DNA of 64,000 nt from CADEDH01 sp963732695 (GTDB lineage Bacteria > Actinomycetota > Acidimicrobiia > Acidimicrobiales > SZUA-35): the NCBI GenBank assembly GCA_963732695.1, contig CAVTAP010000025.1:62001-126000 (forward strand). Reading direction: 5' to 3'. Within the stretch, counting starts at the first letter, position 1. Each line of letters opens with the position of its first letter. The position numbers and the translations under genes are program-made. This document shows, in pieces, positions 33,551-42,208 of this stretch. The notes under the pieces were generated by a model, which saw nothing but the letters and a program-made list of their open reading frames with translations, did not search any database and was not told the origin of the DNA.

Positions 33551-34462
33551 ATGTCCGTCATGCGTCTGGGATATGTCCACATCCGGGTGACCGACCTGGA
33601 CGACGCCTCCCGCCACTACGAGAAGACCCTGGGGCTGCAGGCCATGGGGCAACAGGGCCCGTGCCGCTACTTCAAGGGGTGGGACGAGTTCGACCACCAC
33701 TCGGTGGTCATCGAGGAGGGCGGCGTCGGCCTGGTGAAGCTGGGGATGAAGGTCTCGTCGAGCGACGACCTGGCCCGCTTCGAGGCCAACCTCGCCACGT
33801 TCGGCGTCACCACCGAGCGCATGGCCCGGGGCGAGTCGCACAAGGTGGGGGAGGGCCTGCGGGTGTTCCTGCCCACCGGCCAGACCCTCGAGCTGTACAC
33901 CGAGATGGAGTACGTGGGCAACGAGCTCGGCACGTTCAATCCCCATGCCGTGATCCGCGATCCGCGGGGCCTCACCGTTCCCCGCCTCGATCACATGCTG
34001 ATCGCCGGCGAGGATCCGGCGCTCACCGAGCGGATGTTCACCGAGTGCCTCGACTTCCATGTGTCGGAGCGGTTGATCACCGACATCGAGTCGAACGACC
34101 TCGTGGCCACCTGGCTGTTCGCCGGGCAGACCTCGCACGACATCGCGCTCATCAAGGGCGAGCAGGGCAAGCTGCACCACTTCGCCTTCTGGCTGGAGGA
34201 CTGGCAGTCGATCCTGCGGGCCGGCGACGTGTTCGCCTACGACGACACCCCGGTGGACTACGGGCCCACCCGCCACGGGATCACCCGGGGCACCACGATG
34301 TACTTCTTCGACCCCGCCGGCAACCGCAACGAGGTGTTCACCGGCAGCTATCGCTGCTACGCCGACACCCCCACGATCACCTGGACCATGGACACGTTCC
34401 CCCGGGCCCTGTCGGCCCTGCAGCGCGAGGTCAACGAGAGCTTCCTCACGGTGTTCACCTGA
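33551..34462 (+). CDS. Catechol 2,3-dioxygenase (XylE/type I extradiol)
   Basis: A 303-residue meta-cleaving enzyme. Iron ligands are H148 (PRLDHMLIAG), H209/H210 (KLHHFAFWLED) and E261 (NRNEVFTGSY), matching the spacing of XylE (153, 214, 265). The two VOC modules are present in the order of single-ring catechol dioxygenases, starting LGYVHIRVTDLDDASRHYEK. It cleaves catechol or a substituted catechol to a 2-hydroxymuconic semialdehyde type product. ATG 33551 has AGGAAG upstream and the ferredoxin gene ends 2 nt before. The downstream monooxygenase could make the catechol. Confidence 0.88.
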   Translation: MSVMRLGYVHIRVTDLDDASRHYEKTLGLQAMGQQGPCRYFKGWDEFDHHSVVIEEGGVGLVKLGMKVSSSDDLARFEANLATFGVTTERMARGESHKVGEGLRVFLPTGQTLELYTEMEYVGNELGTFNPHAVIRDPRGLTVPRLDHMLIAGEDPALTERMFTECLDFHVSERLITDIESNDLVATWLFAGQTSHDIALIKGEQGKLHHFAFWLEDWQSILRAGDVFAYDDTPVDYGPTRHGITRGTTMYFFDPAGNRNEVFTGSYRCYADTPTITWTMDTFPRALSALQREVNESFLTVFT

Positions 34463-34519
34463 TCCGCCCCGCCCTGACCCCCCGATCCCCCAACCGAACG
34501 AAACGAGGAGCGCACGAGC

Positions 34520-35992
34520 ATGGGTGCACGTACCGGCCAGCAGTACCTGGATTCCCTGAAGACCACGAGCCGGGAGATCTGGCTGGGCAATGACAAGGTC
34601 GAGAACGTCGTCGACCATCCCGAGTTCGCCCAGGCCGCCCAGGCCATGGCGTCGTGGTACGACCTCCAGTTCGAGCACCCCGAGGAGCTGCTCATCTCCG
34701 ACGAGGAGACGGGGGAGAAGATCAACATCAGCCACATGATCCCCCGCTCCAAGCACGACCTGGAGCGCCGGGCCGTGGGGCTCACCCGGATCGCCGAGCT
34801 GAGCATGGGCGTGATGGGCCGCCTGCCCGACTACATGAACGTCACGTTCGCCGGCTTCGCCGCCAACCCCACCGACTGGCGGGGCCCGAGCGGTGCCAAC
34901 GAGCAGGGGACACACAACCTGATCGAGTTCCAGAAGCGGCTCCGGCGCGACGACCTGTCGCTCACCCACACCATCGTCCATCCGGTGGTGGACAAGGTGG
35001 CCGACGCCAACTTCGCCGGTAACCCGGTGCCCTTGCACAAGGTGGGGGAGACGGCCGACTCGATCATCGTGCGGGGCGCCCGGCTGCTGGCCACGCTCGC
35101 CCCCTTCGCCGACGAGCAGACCGTCTATCCCGGCCACCCCCTGCCCGAGGGGGCGCCGCCGGAGTACGCCCTGTCGTTCACCGTGCCCATGGACGCCCCC
35201 GGGCTCATCTTCATCTGCCGTGACTCGGGGGCCCGGCCCGGCACCGACGGGTTCGACGCCCCGTTCTCCACCCGCTTCGACGAGCAGGACGCCTACTGCA
35301 TCTTCGACGACGTGGAGGTGCCGAAGGGCAACGTCTGGATCGACGGCCACATCGACGTCTACAACACCGTGATGATGCCCAGCTCGTGGTGGCCCAACAT
35401 CATGCAGCAGACCACGATCCGGGCGCTGACCAAGCTGGAGTTCGCCTACGGGGTGTGCGTCCGGATGGCCGAGATCGTCAACGACAACTCACCCCAGACG
35501 ATCGACATGCTGGGCGAGCTGGTGGGCTACGTGGAGCTGACCCGCAACGCTCTGGTGGCGGCGGTGGAGGAGTGCGTGACCTGGCCCGACGGGGGCGTGT
35601 TCCCCTCGGCCCGGGCCCTCACCTCGATCCGCTCGATCATGCCGATCTGGATGAGCCGCACCAATGACATCATCAAGACGATCGGTAGCCACAACCTGCT
35701 GGCGGTGGCCAGCCGGGGTCAGCTCGACGATCCCCGCCTGCGGCCCCTGCTGGAGGAGTTCCTCCCCGGTGCCAACGGCGTCGGCCCCGAGGAGCGCTCG
35801 GCCGTGTACCGCACGGCGTGGGACTTCGTTGGCTCCGCCTTCGGCGCCCGCAACGAGCTGTACGAGCGCAACTACCTGGCCTCCACCAAGACCAACCGCT
35901 TCGCCCAGCAGATGATGTACTCCGAGGCCAACAAGGCCCGGGGACGCGAGCTGCTGGACAAGGTGCTGGCCGACGCCCGAAACCGGGCCTGA
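34520..35992 (+). CDS. 4-hydroxyphenylacetate 3-hydroxylase family monooxygenase (HpaB type)
   Basis: A 490-residue FADH2-dependent monooxygenase of the acyl-CoA dehydrogenase fold. Family features are TGQQYLDSLKTTSREIWLGNDKVENV at the N-terminus, RIAELSMGVMGRLPDYMNVTFAGF and the C-terminal PIWMSRTNDIIKTIGSHNLLAV. It ortho-hydroxylates a phenol to a catechol, feeding the upstream catechol 2,3-dioxygenase. HpaB-type enzymes need a flavin reductase (HpaC), which is not in the window. The ATG has GAGGAG 11 nt upstream. The substrate may be 4-hydroxyphenylacetate, a chlorophenol or another phenol; sequence alone does not decide. Confidence 0.87.
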   Translation: MGARTGQQYLDSLKTTSREIWLGNDKVENVVDHPEFAQAAQAMASWYDLQFEHPEELLISDEETGEKINISHMIPRSKHDLERRAVGLTRIAELSMGVMGRLPDYMNVTFAGFAANPTDWRGPSGANEQGTHNLIEFQKRLRRDDLSLTHTIVHPVVDKVADANFAGNPVPLHKVGETADSIIVRGARLLATLAPFADEQTVYPGHPLPEGAPPEYALSFTVPMDAPGLIFICRDSGARPGTDGFDAPFSTRFDEQDAYCIFDDVEVPKGNVWIDGHIDVYNTVMMPSSWWPNIMQQTTIRALTKLEFAYGVCVRMAEIVNDNSPQTIDMLGELVGYVELTRNALVAAVEECVTWPDGGVFPSARALTSIRSIMPIWMSRTNDIIKTIGSHNLLAVASRGQLDDPRLRPLLEEFLPGANGVGPEERSAVYRTAWDFVGSAFGARNELYERNYLASTKTNRFAQQMMYSEANKARGRELLDKVLADARNRA

Positions 35993-36093
35993 GCCGGGCG
36001 ACCTTCGCCTCTGGTCCCCCGGCGGGGGCCTGTCCATGCTGGTCATGAAGGGACGGGCCCGCTGGGGGCCCAGGCCGGAAGGAGGTCGCGACG

Positions 36094-36834
36094 ATGGGAC
36101 GATTCGACGGCAGGGTGGCGCTGATAAGCGGTGGTGCCCGGGGCATGGGGGCCGAGCACGTACGGGCCCTGGTGGCCGAGGGGGCCCGGGTGGTCTTCGG
36201 CGACGTGCTGGACGACGAAGGCGGGGCGCTGGCCGCCGAGCTGGGCGACGCCGTGCGCTACGTCCACCTCGACGTCACCGACGAACAGCAGTGGAACGCG
36301 GCGGTGGCGGCGGCCGAGGAGGCGTTCGGGCCGGTCGGCCTGCTGGTGAACAACGCCGGGATCGTGGTGTTCGGCACCGTGGCCGACATGGAGCCGGCCA
36401 GCTTCCGCCACGTCATCGAGGTGAACCTCACCGGGGTCTACCTGGGGATGCACGCCACCATCCCGTCGTTGCGGCGGGCCGGAGACGGGGTGATCGTGAA
36501 CATCTCGTCCACCGCCGGGATGATGGGCTACGCCGGCATCAACGCCTATGTGGCCTCCAAATGGGGGGTGCGGGGCCTGACCAAGGCGGCGGCCATGGAG
36601 CTGGCCCCCGACGGCATCCGGGTGCTGTCGATCCATCCCGGGCCGGTGCGGACGCCGATGACGGCGGGTCTGGGCGACGGCCTCATCGCCAACCAGGCCA
36701 TCCCCCGGATGGGTGAACCGGAGGAGGTCACCAAGCTGCTGCTGTTCCTGGCGGCCGACGCCACCTTCTCCACCGGCTCGGAGTGGATCGCCGACGGCGG
36801 CGCCCTGCTGGGCCCGATCGCGGCTGTCAGTTAG
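36094..36834 (+). CDS. Short-chain dehydrogenase/reductase
   Basis: A 246-residue classical SDR. The cofactor motif GGARGMGAEH (13-22), NNAG (86-89) and catalytic S139, Y152 and K156 (NISSTAGMM, INAYVASK) are present, and FGDVLDDEG suggests NAD preference (Asp after the second strand). It resembles 3-alpha/20-beta-hydroxysteroid dehydrogenases but also many aromatic dihydrodiol and alcohol dehydrogenases. ATG 36094 has a near-perfect GGAAGGAGG ribosome site. It probably serves the preceding catabolic genes. It is convergent with the esterase, 26 nt apart. Confidence 0.84.
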   Translation: MGRFDGRVALISGGARGMGAEHVRALVAEGARVVFGDVLDDEGGALAAELGDAVRYVHLDVTDEQQWNAAVAAAEEAFGPVGLLVNNAGIVVFGTVADMEPASFRHVIEVNLTGVYLGMHATIPSLRRAGDGVIVNISSTAGMMGYAGINAYVASKWGVRGLTKAAAMELAPDGIRVLSIHPGPVRTPMTAGLGDGLIANQAIPRMGEPEEVTKLLLFLAADATFSTGSEWIADGGALLGPIAAVS

Positions 36835-36860
36835 GGGCGCGAGCCCCCGGACAAACACAG

Positions 36861-38369
36861 CTAGCCCCAGGCCCGGGCCAGGGCCTGGGGTAGCTCCTCG
36901 CACCACTGGATCAGGTCGTGGCCCGACACCCGCTCGGTGAAGTGGTACGGCGCTTTCATCATGTGGAGGTAGCCGGCCCAGGCCGCCGTGGCCTGATGGA
37001 ACGGGCCCTCGAGGGTGCCGGCGCACAGGTGGACGAACGGGGCGTCCTCGGCGCTCCACGGCAGCGTCGGCTCCGGCGGGGTGCCGGTGGAGTAGGCGAA
37101 CACGTGGCCGAACCGGTGGCGGTGCAGCCGGCCGGTGGACAGGGCATGGCCGCCGCCGTCGCTGCAGCCGAACACGGCCCGCCGGGCCCGCTCGGTGGTC
37201 ACCCCCAGCTCCTCCTCGGCCCAGGCCGCCAGCTCGCCCACGAAGAACCGCTGGTGGGCGTCGAAGCGGCGGTCGTCGAACCCGGCCAGGTACTCGAGCG
37301 CCCGCTGGTTGCCCCGCACATGGTCGGCCGGGGCGGAGTGGGCGGCCACCACCACCACCCGGGGGCAGGTGCCGGCCTCGATGGCGGCGTCGAGGCGGCG
37401 GGCGTAGGGGGCGAACATGTTGCCGTCGGTGGCGTAGACCACTGGGATGTCCTCGCCCCGGGTGTGGCCCGCCGGCTTGTAGACGGTCACCCGGCGGGGC
37501 CCGCCCAGAGCAGACGACTCCAGCGCATGGTCGAACAGGGTGCCCTTCACCGGGTCGTTCGAGGCCAGTTCGGGCGGCGCGGCCGGGCCCCGGTACCGGC
37601 CGTCGTGCGAGCCCCGGCTCAGGTTGGTGGTGACGCTGCCGTCGAGCGGGGTGAAGGTGTAGGTGATCACGGCCTCGTCGAGCCGGGCCACCCGCACGCT
37701 CAGCACCTGGAGGCCGTCGCCGGCCGGCCACGACGGCATCTGGAACACCGGGGAGAGGGCCACCGGGACCGGCGACTCGGTTGCGAAGGTCAGGATGTCG
37801 CCGTCGGCCCAGGCCCGGCCGTCGGTGGCCATGCGCTCCCGCAGCGCGGCAGGGTCGGGATCGGTCCACACCCGGGTGAAGGCCTGGCCCGGAGGCAGGA
37901 AGCCGGGCTGGGCCGCCCGGTCGGCCGCCAGCTCCCGGCCCCGCTCCACCGTCCGCTGGCGCAGCTCGGCCAACGGCGGCACCCCGAACGCGGCCCGGTC
38001 GGCGTCGGTGGTCCGGCGATCCACCGGCGGCATCACGATGTCGCCCTGGTGCTCCACCATCACGGTGCCGTAGGGCTGGGGCCGGCCGGTGAGCAGCGAC
38101 AGCTTGTCGATGGCCTCGGCCGCCACCGGCCCGGCGCCGGCCACCCCGTCGTCGTGGGCCCGGGAGGCCAACCGGGCCACGAGCTGCAGGTCCTCGTAGC
38201 CGCCCCAACGGGCCAGCAGGTTGGCCGCCCGCAGGGCATCGGTTCCGGCGGCCCCGGCCGTGTCGGGGTGGTCGACGAGGTGGGCCACGATGCCGGCCAC
38301 CCGGGGGTCGTCGGCCTGCTCGGCCGCTTCGGCCTCGTCGAGCAGGCTCTGGAGCGGCGCGTTGTCCAT
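36861..38369 (-). CDS. Esterase_D-type alpha/beta hydrolase with N-terminal extension
   Basis: A 502-residue protein. About 260 residues of unassigned N-terminal region (helical, then enterochelin-esterase-like beta strands, ITYTFTPLDGSVTTNL) precede an Esterase_D/enterochelin esterase domain. The nucleophile is in AVFGCSDGGGHAL, with DG and GGG shaping the oxyanion site; the late GHDLIQWCEELPQAL carries the catalytic His as in Fes-type GGHDxxxWRxxLP. It likely hydrolyses an ester; siderophore-type or polyester substrates are possible. The ATG lies 7 nt from a TAGGGT, suggesting leaderless expression. No signal peptide is seen. Confidence 0.76.
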   Translation of the reverse strand: MDNAPLQSLLDEAEAAEQADDPRVAGIVAHLVDHPDTAGAAGTDALRAANLLARWGGYEDLQLVARLASRAHDDGVAGAGPVAAEAIDKLSLLTGRPQPYGTVMVEHQGDIVMPPVDRRTTDADRAAFGVPPLAELRQRTVERGRELAADRAAQPGFLPPGQAFTRVWTDPDPAALRERMATDGRAWADGDILTFATESPVPVALSPVFQMPSWPAGDGLQVLSVRVARLDEAVITYTFTPLDGSVTTNLSRGSHDGRYRGPAAPPELASNDPVKGTLFDHALESSALGGPRRVTVYKPAGHTRGEDIPVVYATDGNMFAPYARRLDAAIEAGTCPRVVVVAAHSAPADHVRGNQRALEYLAGFDDRRFDAHQRFFVGELAAWAEEELGVTTERARRAVFGCSDGGGHALSTGRLHRHRFGHVFAYSTGTPPEPTLPWSAEDAPFVHLCAGTLEGPFHQATAAWAGYLHMMKAPYHFTERVSGHDLIQWCEELPQALARAWG

Positions 38370-38376
38370 GGGCCCG

Positions 38377-38382
38377 ACCCTA
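38377..38382 (-). promoter_or_regulatory. -10 element TAGGGT, leaderless promoter of esterase
   Basis: TAGGGT on the minus strand is separated from ATG 38369 by 7 nt, with no ribosome site. Confidence 0.55.
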
Positions 38383-38517
38383 GTGGCCGGCTCCGGTCCG
38401 GTCCCAGCCCGATGAGGCCACCCCGTCGTGATCGATGCCGAGGCCTGATGTGCACAGGTGGGTGGAATTGGGCAATAGTGGAGTCGTCCTCAGACGTCCC
38501 GCCGATCGGAGCCGGGG

Positions 38518-39291
38518 ATGACCAACGAACGTCTACGAGATGCGGTCAATCGCGCTGATCTCACCCTGGTCGAGTTGGCCCGCGAGGTGGGGGTCGACCC
38601 CAAGACGATCGAGCGGTGGATCAACCAGGGGCGGATACCGTACCCCAAGCACCGGGCGAAGATCGCCATCCTCCTCCAGGAGAGCGAGGCCTACCTGTGG
38701 CCCCAGAGCCACGGGGTGGACCGGCGGGCCCGGCTGTGGGAGTCCGAGGTGGTGCGCTTCTATCCCCGGCGGGCCGAGATCCCCCGTGAGATGTGGCAGC
38801 GGCTGCTGCGGGAGGCCGGGCACCGGATCGACATCCTGGTCTACGCCGGCCTGTTCTTCCCCGAGCAGATGCCCACCCTGGCCGCCACCCTGTGCGACAA
38901 GGTGCACGAAGGGGTGGAGGTGCGGCTGCTCATGGCCCGGCCCGACGGCCAGCAGGTGGCCCGCCGGGGGGTTGAGGAGGGCATCGGCGACGTGGTGCGG
39001 GGCCGGGTGCAGAACGCGCTCTCGTTCTTCGAGCCCCACGCCCGCCACGGGTGCATAAAGCTGCGCCTGCACGACACCACGCTCTACAACTCGATCTTCC
39101 GCTTCGACGACGAGATGCTGGTCAACACCCACGTGTTCGGCCTGCCGGCGGCCCACGCCCCGGTGATCCATCTCCGCCGGCTCGACGGGGCCGAGCTGTT
39201 CAGCATCTACGGCGCCTCGTTCGATCGGGTGTGGGCGGCATCGGAACCGGTCTCGGCCACGGAGGAGAACCTTTACGCTGGGAGGCCATGA
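38518..39291 (+). CDS. XRE-type HTH regulator with DUF5919/PLD-like C-terminus
   Basis: A 257-residue protein. Residues 1-60 form a lambda-repressor-like HTH (LTLVELAREVGVDPKTIERWINQGRIP). The rest resembles the phospholipase D-like DUF5919 domain of actinobacterial regulators: RIDILVYAGLFFPEQMPTL, VEVRLLMARPDGQQVARRG, and a degenerate HxK-like stretch RHGCIKLRLHDTTLYNSIFRFDDEMLVNTHVFG. It probably senses a nucleotide- or phosphate-containing ligand. The stop overlaps the lysS ATG (ATGA), so the pair is coupled. ATG 38518 has GGAG 6 nt upstream. Confidence 0.78.
   Translation: MTNERLRDAVNRADLTLVELAREVGVDPKTIERWINQGRIPYPKHRAKIAILLQESEAYLWPQSHGVDRRARLWESEVVRFYPRRAEIPREMWQRLLREAGHRIDILVYAGLFFPEQMPTLAATLCDKVHEGVEVRLLMARPDGQQVARRGVEEGIGDVVRGRVQNALSFFEPHARHGCIKLRLHDTTLYNSIFRFDDEMLVNTHVFGLPAAHAPVIHLRRLDGAELFSIYGASFDRVWAASEPVSATEENLYAGRP
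39274..39279 (+). promoter_or_regulatory. -10 element TACGCT inside the regulator gene, upstream of lysS
   Basis: TACGCT ends 8 nt before the lysS ATG, within the last codons of the regulator gene. A GGAGG lies between, so both leaderless and coupled translation are possible. Confidence 0.5.
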
Positions 39292-41048
39292 CCGGATCCC
39301 CACCTGCCCGCACCGCCAGCCCCGACTGGGTCGCCCAGATCGCCGACCGGGTGATCCGCGCCTTCGAGAAGCGCACGGCGGACGGAAAGGCGGGAGACAA
39401 GCTGGTGTGCGCCTCCGGCATCTCTCCCTCGGGTCCGATCCATCTGGGCAACCTACGGGAGCTGCTCGTACCCCACTTCGTGGCCGAGGAGATCAAGGCC
39501 CGGGGGGTGCCCTGCGAGCACATCTTGAGCTGGGACGACTACGACCGGCTGCGCAAGGTCCCCGACGGGGTGCCGCTCAGCTTCCACGAGCACGTGGGCC
39601 GCCCGCTCACCGGCATTCCCGATCCCTACGGCGACTTCGAGAGCTGGGCCGAGCGGTTCAAGACACCGTTCCGGGCGGCCATGGCCCGCCTCGGTGTGGA
39701 GGTCCGGGAGATCAGCCAGACCGAGATGTACACCGCCGGCGCCTACCGGGAGCAGATCCTCACCGCGCTCGACCAGCGCCTCGCCATCAACGACGTGCTG
39801 GCCCGCTTCCGGACGCTGGAGGCCGAGGCCGGCATCACCCCCGCTGGGGACGACGAGGACGGGCCGCCGGTCGTCGAGACCCAGGCCGAAGACGACAGCG
39901 ACGTCGAGATCGGGTCGAGCTACTGGCCCTACAAGGTCTACTGCCATCAGTGCGGCCGCGACCACACCCACCTGACCGGGGTGGAACGCTCCGGCGACGG
40001 CTCCGGCGGTGGCCCGGTGTGGATCTCCTACGCCTGCGACAGCTGCGGCCACAGCGGACAGTTCGACCTGACGGTGGAGAGCCCGGGCAAGCTGGTGTGG
40101 AAGGTCGACTGGCCGATGCGCTGGGCCTACGAGCGGGTGACGTTCGAGGCCGCTGGGGCCGACCACTCCTCACCCGGGTCGAGCTTCAGCGTCGGCTCCG
40201 ATCTCGTGCGTTCGATCTTCGACGGCCTGCCCCCGGACTACGTGGCCTACTCGTTCGTCGGCGCCCAGGGCGGGGGCAAGATGAGCAGCTCGCTGGGAGG
40301 GGCACCCACGCCGTCCGACGCCCTCGAGGTGCTGGAGGTGCCGATCCTGCGTTGGCTGTACGTGCGCAAGACGCCCCGCCAGGGGTTCACCATCGATCTG
40401 GCCGAGGGGATCCACCCCCTGTACGACGAGTGGGACGCCCTGAGCCGGAAGGCGGCGGAGGGCAAGGCGCAGGCGTCGATGGGGCTGGCCTACGACCGGG
40501 CCCGGGCCACGGCGCTGGCCGGCGAGTTCGAGCGGCCGGACGCGGTGGTGCCGTTCCGCACCCTGGCCTCGGCGGTGTCGGTGGCGGCCGGCGACCCCAC
40601 CCAGATCAGCCGCATCGTGGGGGCGCTGGCCGAGCTCGACGAGGCCGACGTGCCCCGCACCGAGCCCCGACTGGGCCTGGCCAAGCGGTGGATGGAGGCC
40701 TACGCCCCGCCCGGGGAGCGGGTCACGGTGCGCTCCGAGCCCGATCGGGAGCGCCTGGCCCACCTCGACGACAGCGAAGCCCGCTGGCTGGAGCTGATGC
40801 TCGGCCACCTCGACGACGACTGGTCGCTGGAGGGGGCCCGGACCCTGGCCTACGGGGTGCCCAAGCTGGCCCTCGGCCTCCCGCTCGACACCGGGCCCAC
40901 CGCCGAGCTGAAGGTGGCCCAGCGGGAGTTCTTCAAGCTGCTCTACCAGCTCATCCTCTCGGCCGACACCGGCCCCCGCATCCCCACCCTCCTCCTCGCC
41001 CTCGGCCCGGACCAGGTCCGCCACCTCCTCACGCCGGCCGCCCCCTGA
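39288..41048 (+). CDS. lysS: Class I lysyl-tRNA synthetase
   Basis: A 586-residue class I LysRS, the archaeal-type enzyme found in scattered bacteria. The HIGH-like motif is SPSGPIHLGN (ending near residue 55), the KMSKS-like motif is KMSSS at 331-335, and a zinc site with C219/C222 and C250/C253 (CHQCG, CDSCG) sits in the usual insertion. It charges tRNA-Lys in the cytoplasm. The absence of an OB-fold domain and of class II motifs excludes the common bacterial class II enzyme. The gene follows the XRE regulator with a 4-nt overlap and ends in a hairpin. Confidence 0.92.
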   Translation: MTGSPPARTASPDWVAQIADRVIRAFEKRTADGKAGDKLVCASGISPSGPIHLGNLRELLVPHFVAEEIKARGVPCEHILSWDDYDRLRKVPDGVPLSFHEHVGRPLTGIPDPYGDFESWAERFKTPFRAAMARLGVEVREISQTEMYTAGAYREQILTALDQRLAINDVLARFRTLEAEAGITPAGDDEDGPPVVETQAEDDSDVEIGSSYWPYKVYCHQCGRDHTHLTGVERSGDGSGGGPVWISYACDSCGHSGQFDLTVESPGKLVWKVDWPMRWAYERVTFEAAGADHSSPGSSFSVGSDLVRSIFDGLPPDYVAYSFVGAQGGGKMSSSLGGAPTPSDALEVLEVPILRWLYVRKTPRQGFTIDLAEGIHPLYDEWDALSRKAAEGKAQASMGLAYDRARATALAGEFERPDAVVPFRTLASAVSVAAGDPTQISRIVGALAELDEADVPRTEPRLGLAKRWMEAYAPPGERVTVRSEPDRERLAHLDDSEARWLELMLGHLDDDWSLEGARTLAYGVPKLALGLPLDTGPTAELKVAQREFFKLLYQLILSADTGPRIPTLLLALGPDQVRHLLTPAAP

Positions 41049-41063
41049 GGGGCTCCGGCCGGC
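41033..41063 (+). terminator. Hairpin overlapping the lysS stop
   Basis: Inner arms GCCCC (41040-41044) and GGGGC (41049-41053) with outer arms GCCGGCC (41033-41039) and GGCCGGC (41057-41063). No T-run. Confidence 0.6.
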
Positions 41064-41107
41064 GGCAGGGGTCACGCCGCTCCGATTCGCACCGGCGCCC
41101 GAGGTGC

Positions 41108-41870
41108 TCAGCGGCCGGTGGCCCGGGCCATCAGCTCCCGGCGGCTGTTGGCGCCGGTCTTGGCGAAGATCGACTTCAGGTGGTCCTGCACGGTGTGGGC
41201 CGAGAGGTACATCTGCTCGGCGAGCGCCGCGGTATCGCTCCCGGCGGCGAGGAGCCGGAGCAACTGCGCTTCCCGGCCGGTCAGGTCGGCCGATCGCACG
41301 AACAGGTCGAGGCGTTCGGTGGGCGAACAGGCCTCGATGGTTACCGCGATCCCGTCGTCGATGCGCGCCGCCCGCAGGGTCACCCAGTCGCCGTCGCCGA
41401 TGTGGACCCGGGCGACCGGTGGATGGTCGTCGATGCCGTTCTCGACCGCCAGCAACTGGGCGCCCACGTTGTAGGCACCGGCCGGGACAGGGGGGCGATC
41501 GTCGTCGCGCGGGACGAGGACCGCCAGCAGCCGTTCGGTCTCAGGCGTCTGGGCCCGGACCTCCAGCCCGGAGGACAGCAGGAGCACAAGCGGGCCGCTC
41601 CAACGGACCGTCCGGTCACTGCTCGGCCGTTCCAGGCTGCGGGCGACGCAGCGGCGAAGCGCGACGGTGATCATCGGCCAGGTGCTCCCGCCAGAGCAGA
41701 CTCCTCTCGGGTCGGCCCCGGGTGGCGTCCTGCAACCGGCTGACAGCCCCGGCCTGCTGCGTCCAGCGGTTCACGGCCGTGGCGTACTTGAGCCGGATCA
41801 GGCGAGGCAGCTGATCCAGACCGGGAACAGCGGCGATCGGCGCCGTGCCGACCTCCGTGACGGGATCGTC
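41108..41870 (-). pseudogene. LuxR-family regulator, 5'-truncated and frameshifted
   Basis: The C-terminal part (LTGREAQLLRLLAAGSDTAAL, MYLSAHTVQDHLKSIFAKTG) is a LuxR-type HTH; the middle (AYNVGAQLLAVENGIDDHP) belongs to the sensor part of a common actinobacterial family. Upstream, the sequence PGLDQLPRLIRLKY, then AVNRWTQQAG and LWREHLADDHRR continues the same protein in another frame, and joins if one base is removed in 41649-41660. With the correction the homologous region reaches about 41850-41870, where the gene seems to lack its first part. Taking ATG 41674 alone gives 188 residues, a truncated product. The left neighbour lysS is convergent. Confidence 0.6.
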
Positions 41871-42071
41871 ACGCCGGGGTCCGGGATCATCGCGTGCGGC
41901 GCCCCGTCGACGATGAGCACTACGTGGTCATCGAGCTCGACTTCGACTCGGCCGAGGCCGCCACCGGTTTCCGGGACTTCCTGCGCGCTGTGGTCTGGTC
42001 CGATGCCGGCAAACGCCCCCGGCCTCGCCGGCGAGCCCCGGACCCTCCTTCTCGAAGCCGCGCCGATCTGA
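41859..42071 (+). pseudogene. Remnant of a small actinobacterial protein (antibiotic-monooxygenase-like)
   Basis: The frame around GVRDHRVRRPVDDEHYVVIE and LDFDSAEAATGFRDFLRAVVW matches small dimeric ferredoxin-like/ABM-type proteins of about 100 residues. Two defects are visible: the 5' half is missing (a TGA lies in frame just upstream), and the frame breaks at 42011-42013 where AAA replaces an expected AA; after removal the C-terminus reads NAPGLAGEPRTLLLEAAPI. It abuts the truncated LuxR gene head to head. Family assignment is tentative. Confidence 0.45.
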
Positions 42072-42120
42072 CCCCTGGCGCCGCCGACCACCCGGGCCGG
42101 CAGCCGACCGGAAACAGGGA

Positions 42121-42160
42121 ACCCCCGGCCCCCGACCGCAAGGGCCGGGGTACCGGGGGT
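42121..42160 (-). terminator. Hairpin downstream of flagellin
   Basis: Arms ACCCCC...GGCCC and GGGCC...GGGGGT form an imperfect GC-rich stem with an internal loop, 49 nt past the flagellin stop on the minus strand. Confidence 0.5.
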
Positions 42161-42208
42161 GAACAGGACATCGGTATGGCTGGGGTGTGGCGGGCTACGC
42201 CACCGGGG

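Noticed and set aside
41798..42091. Minus-strand 97-codon frame over the small protein remnant
   Set aside because: It is the complement shadow of the plus-strand sequence RPVDDEHYVVIE, which has better family features.
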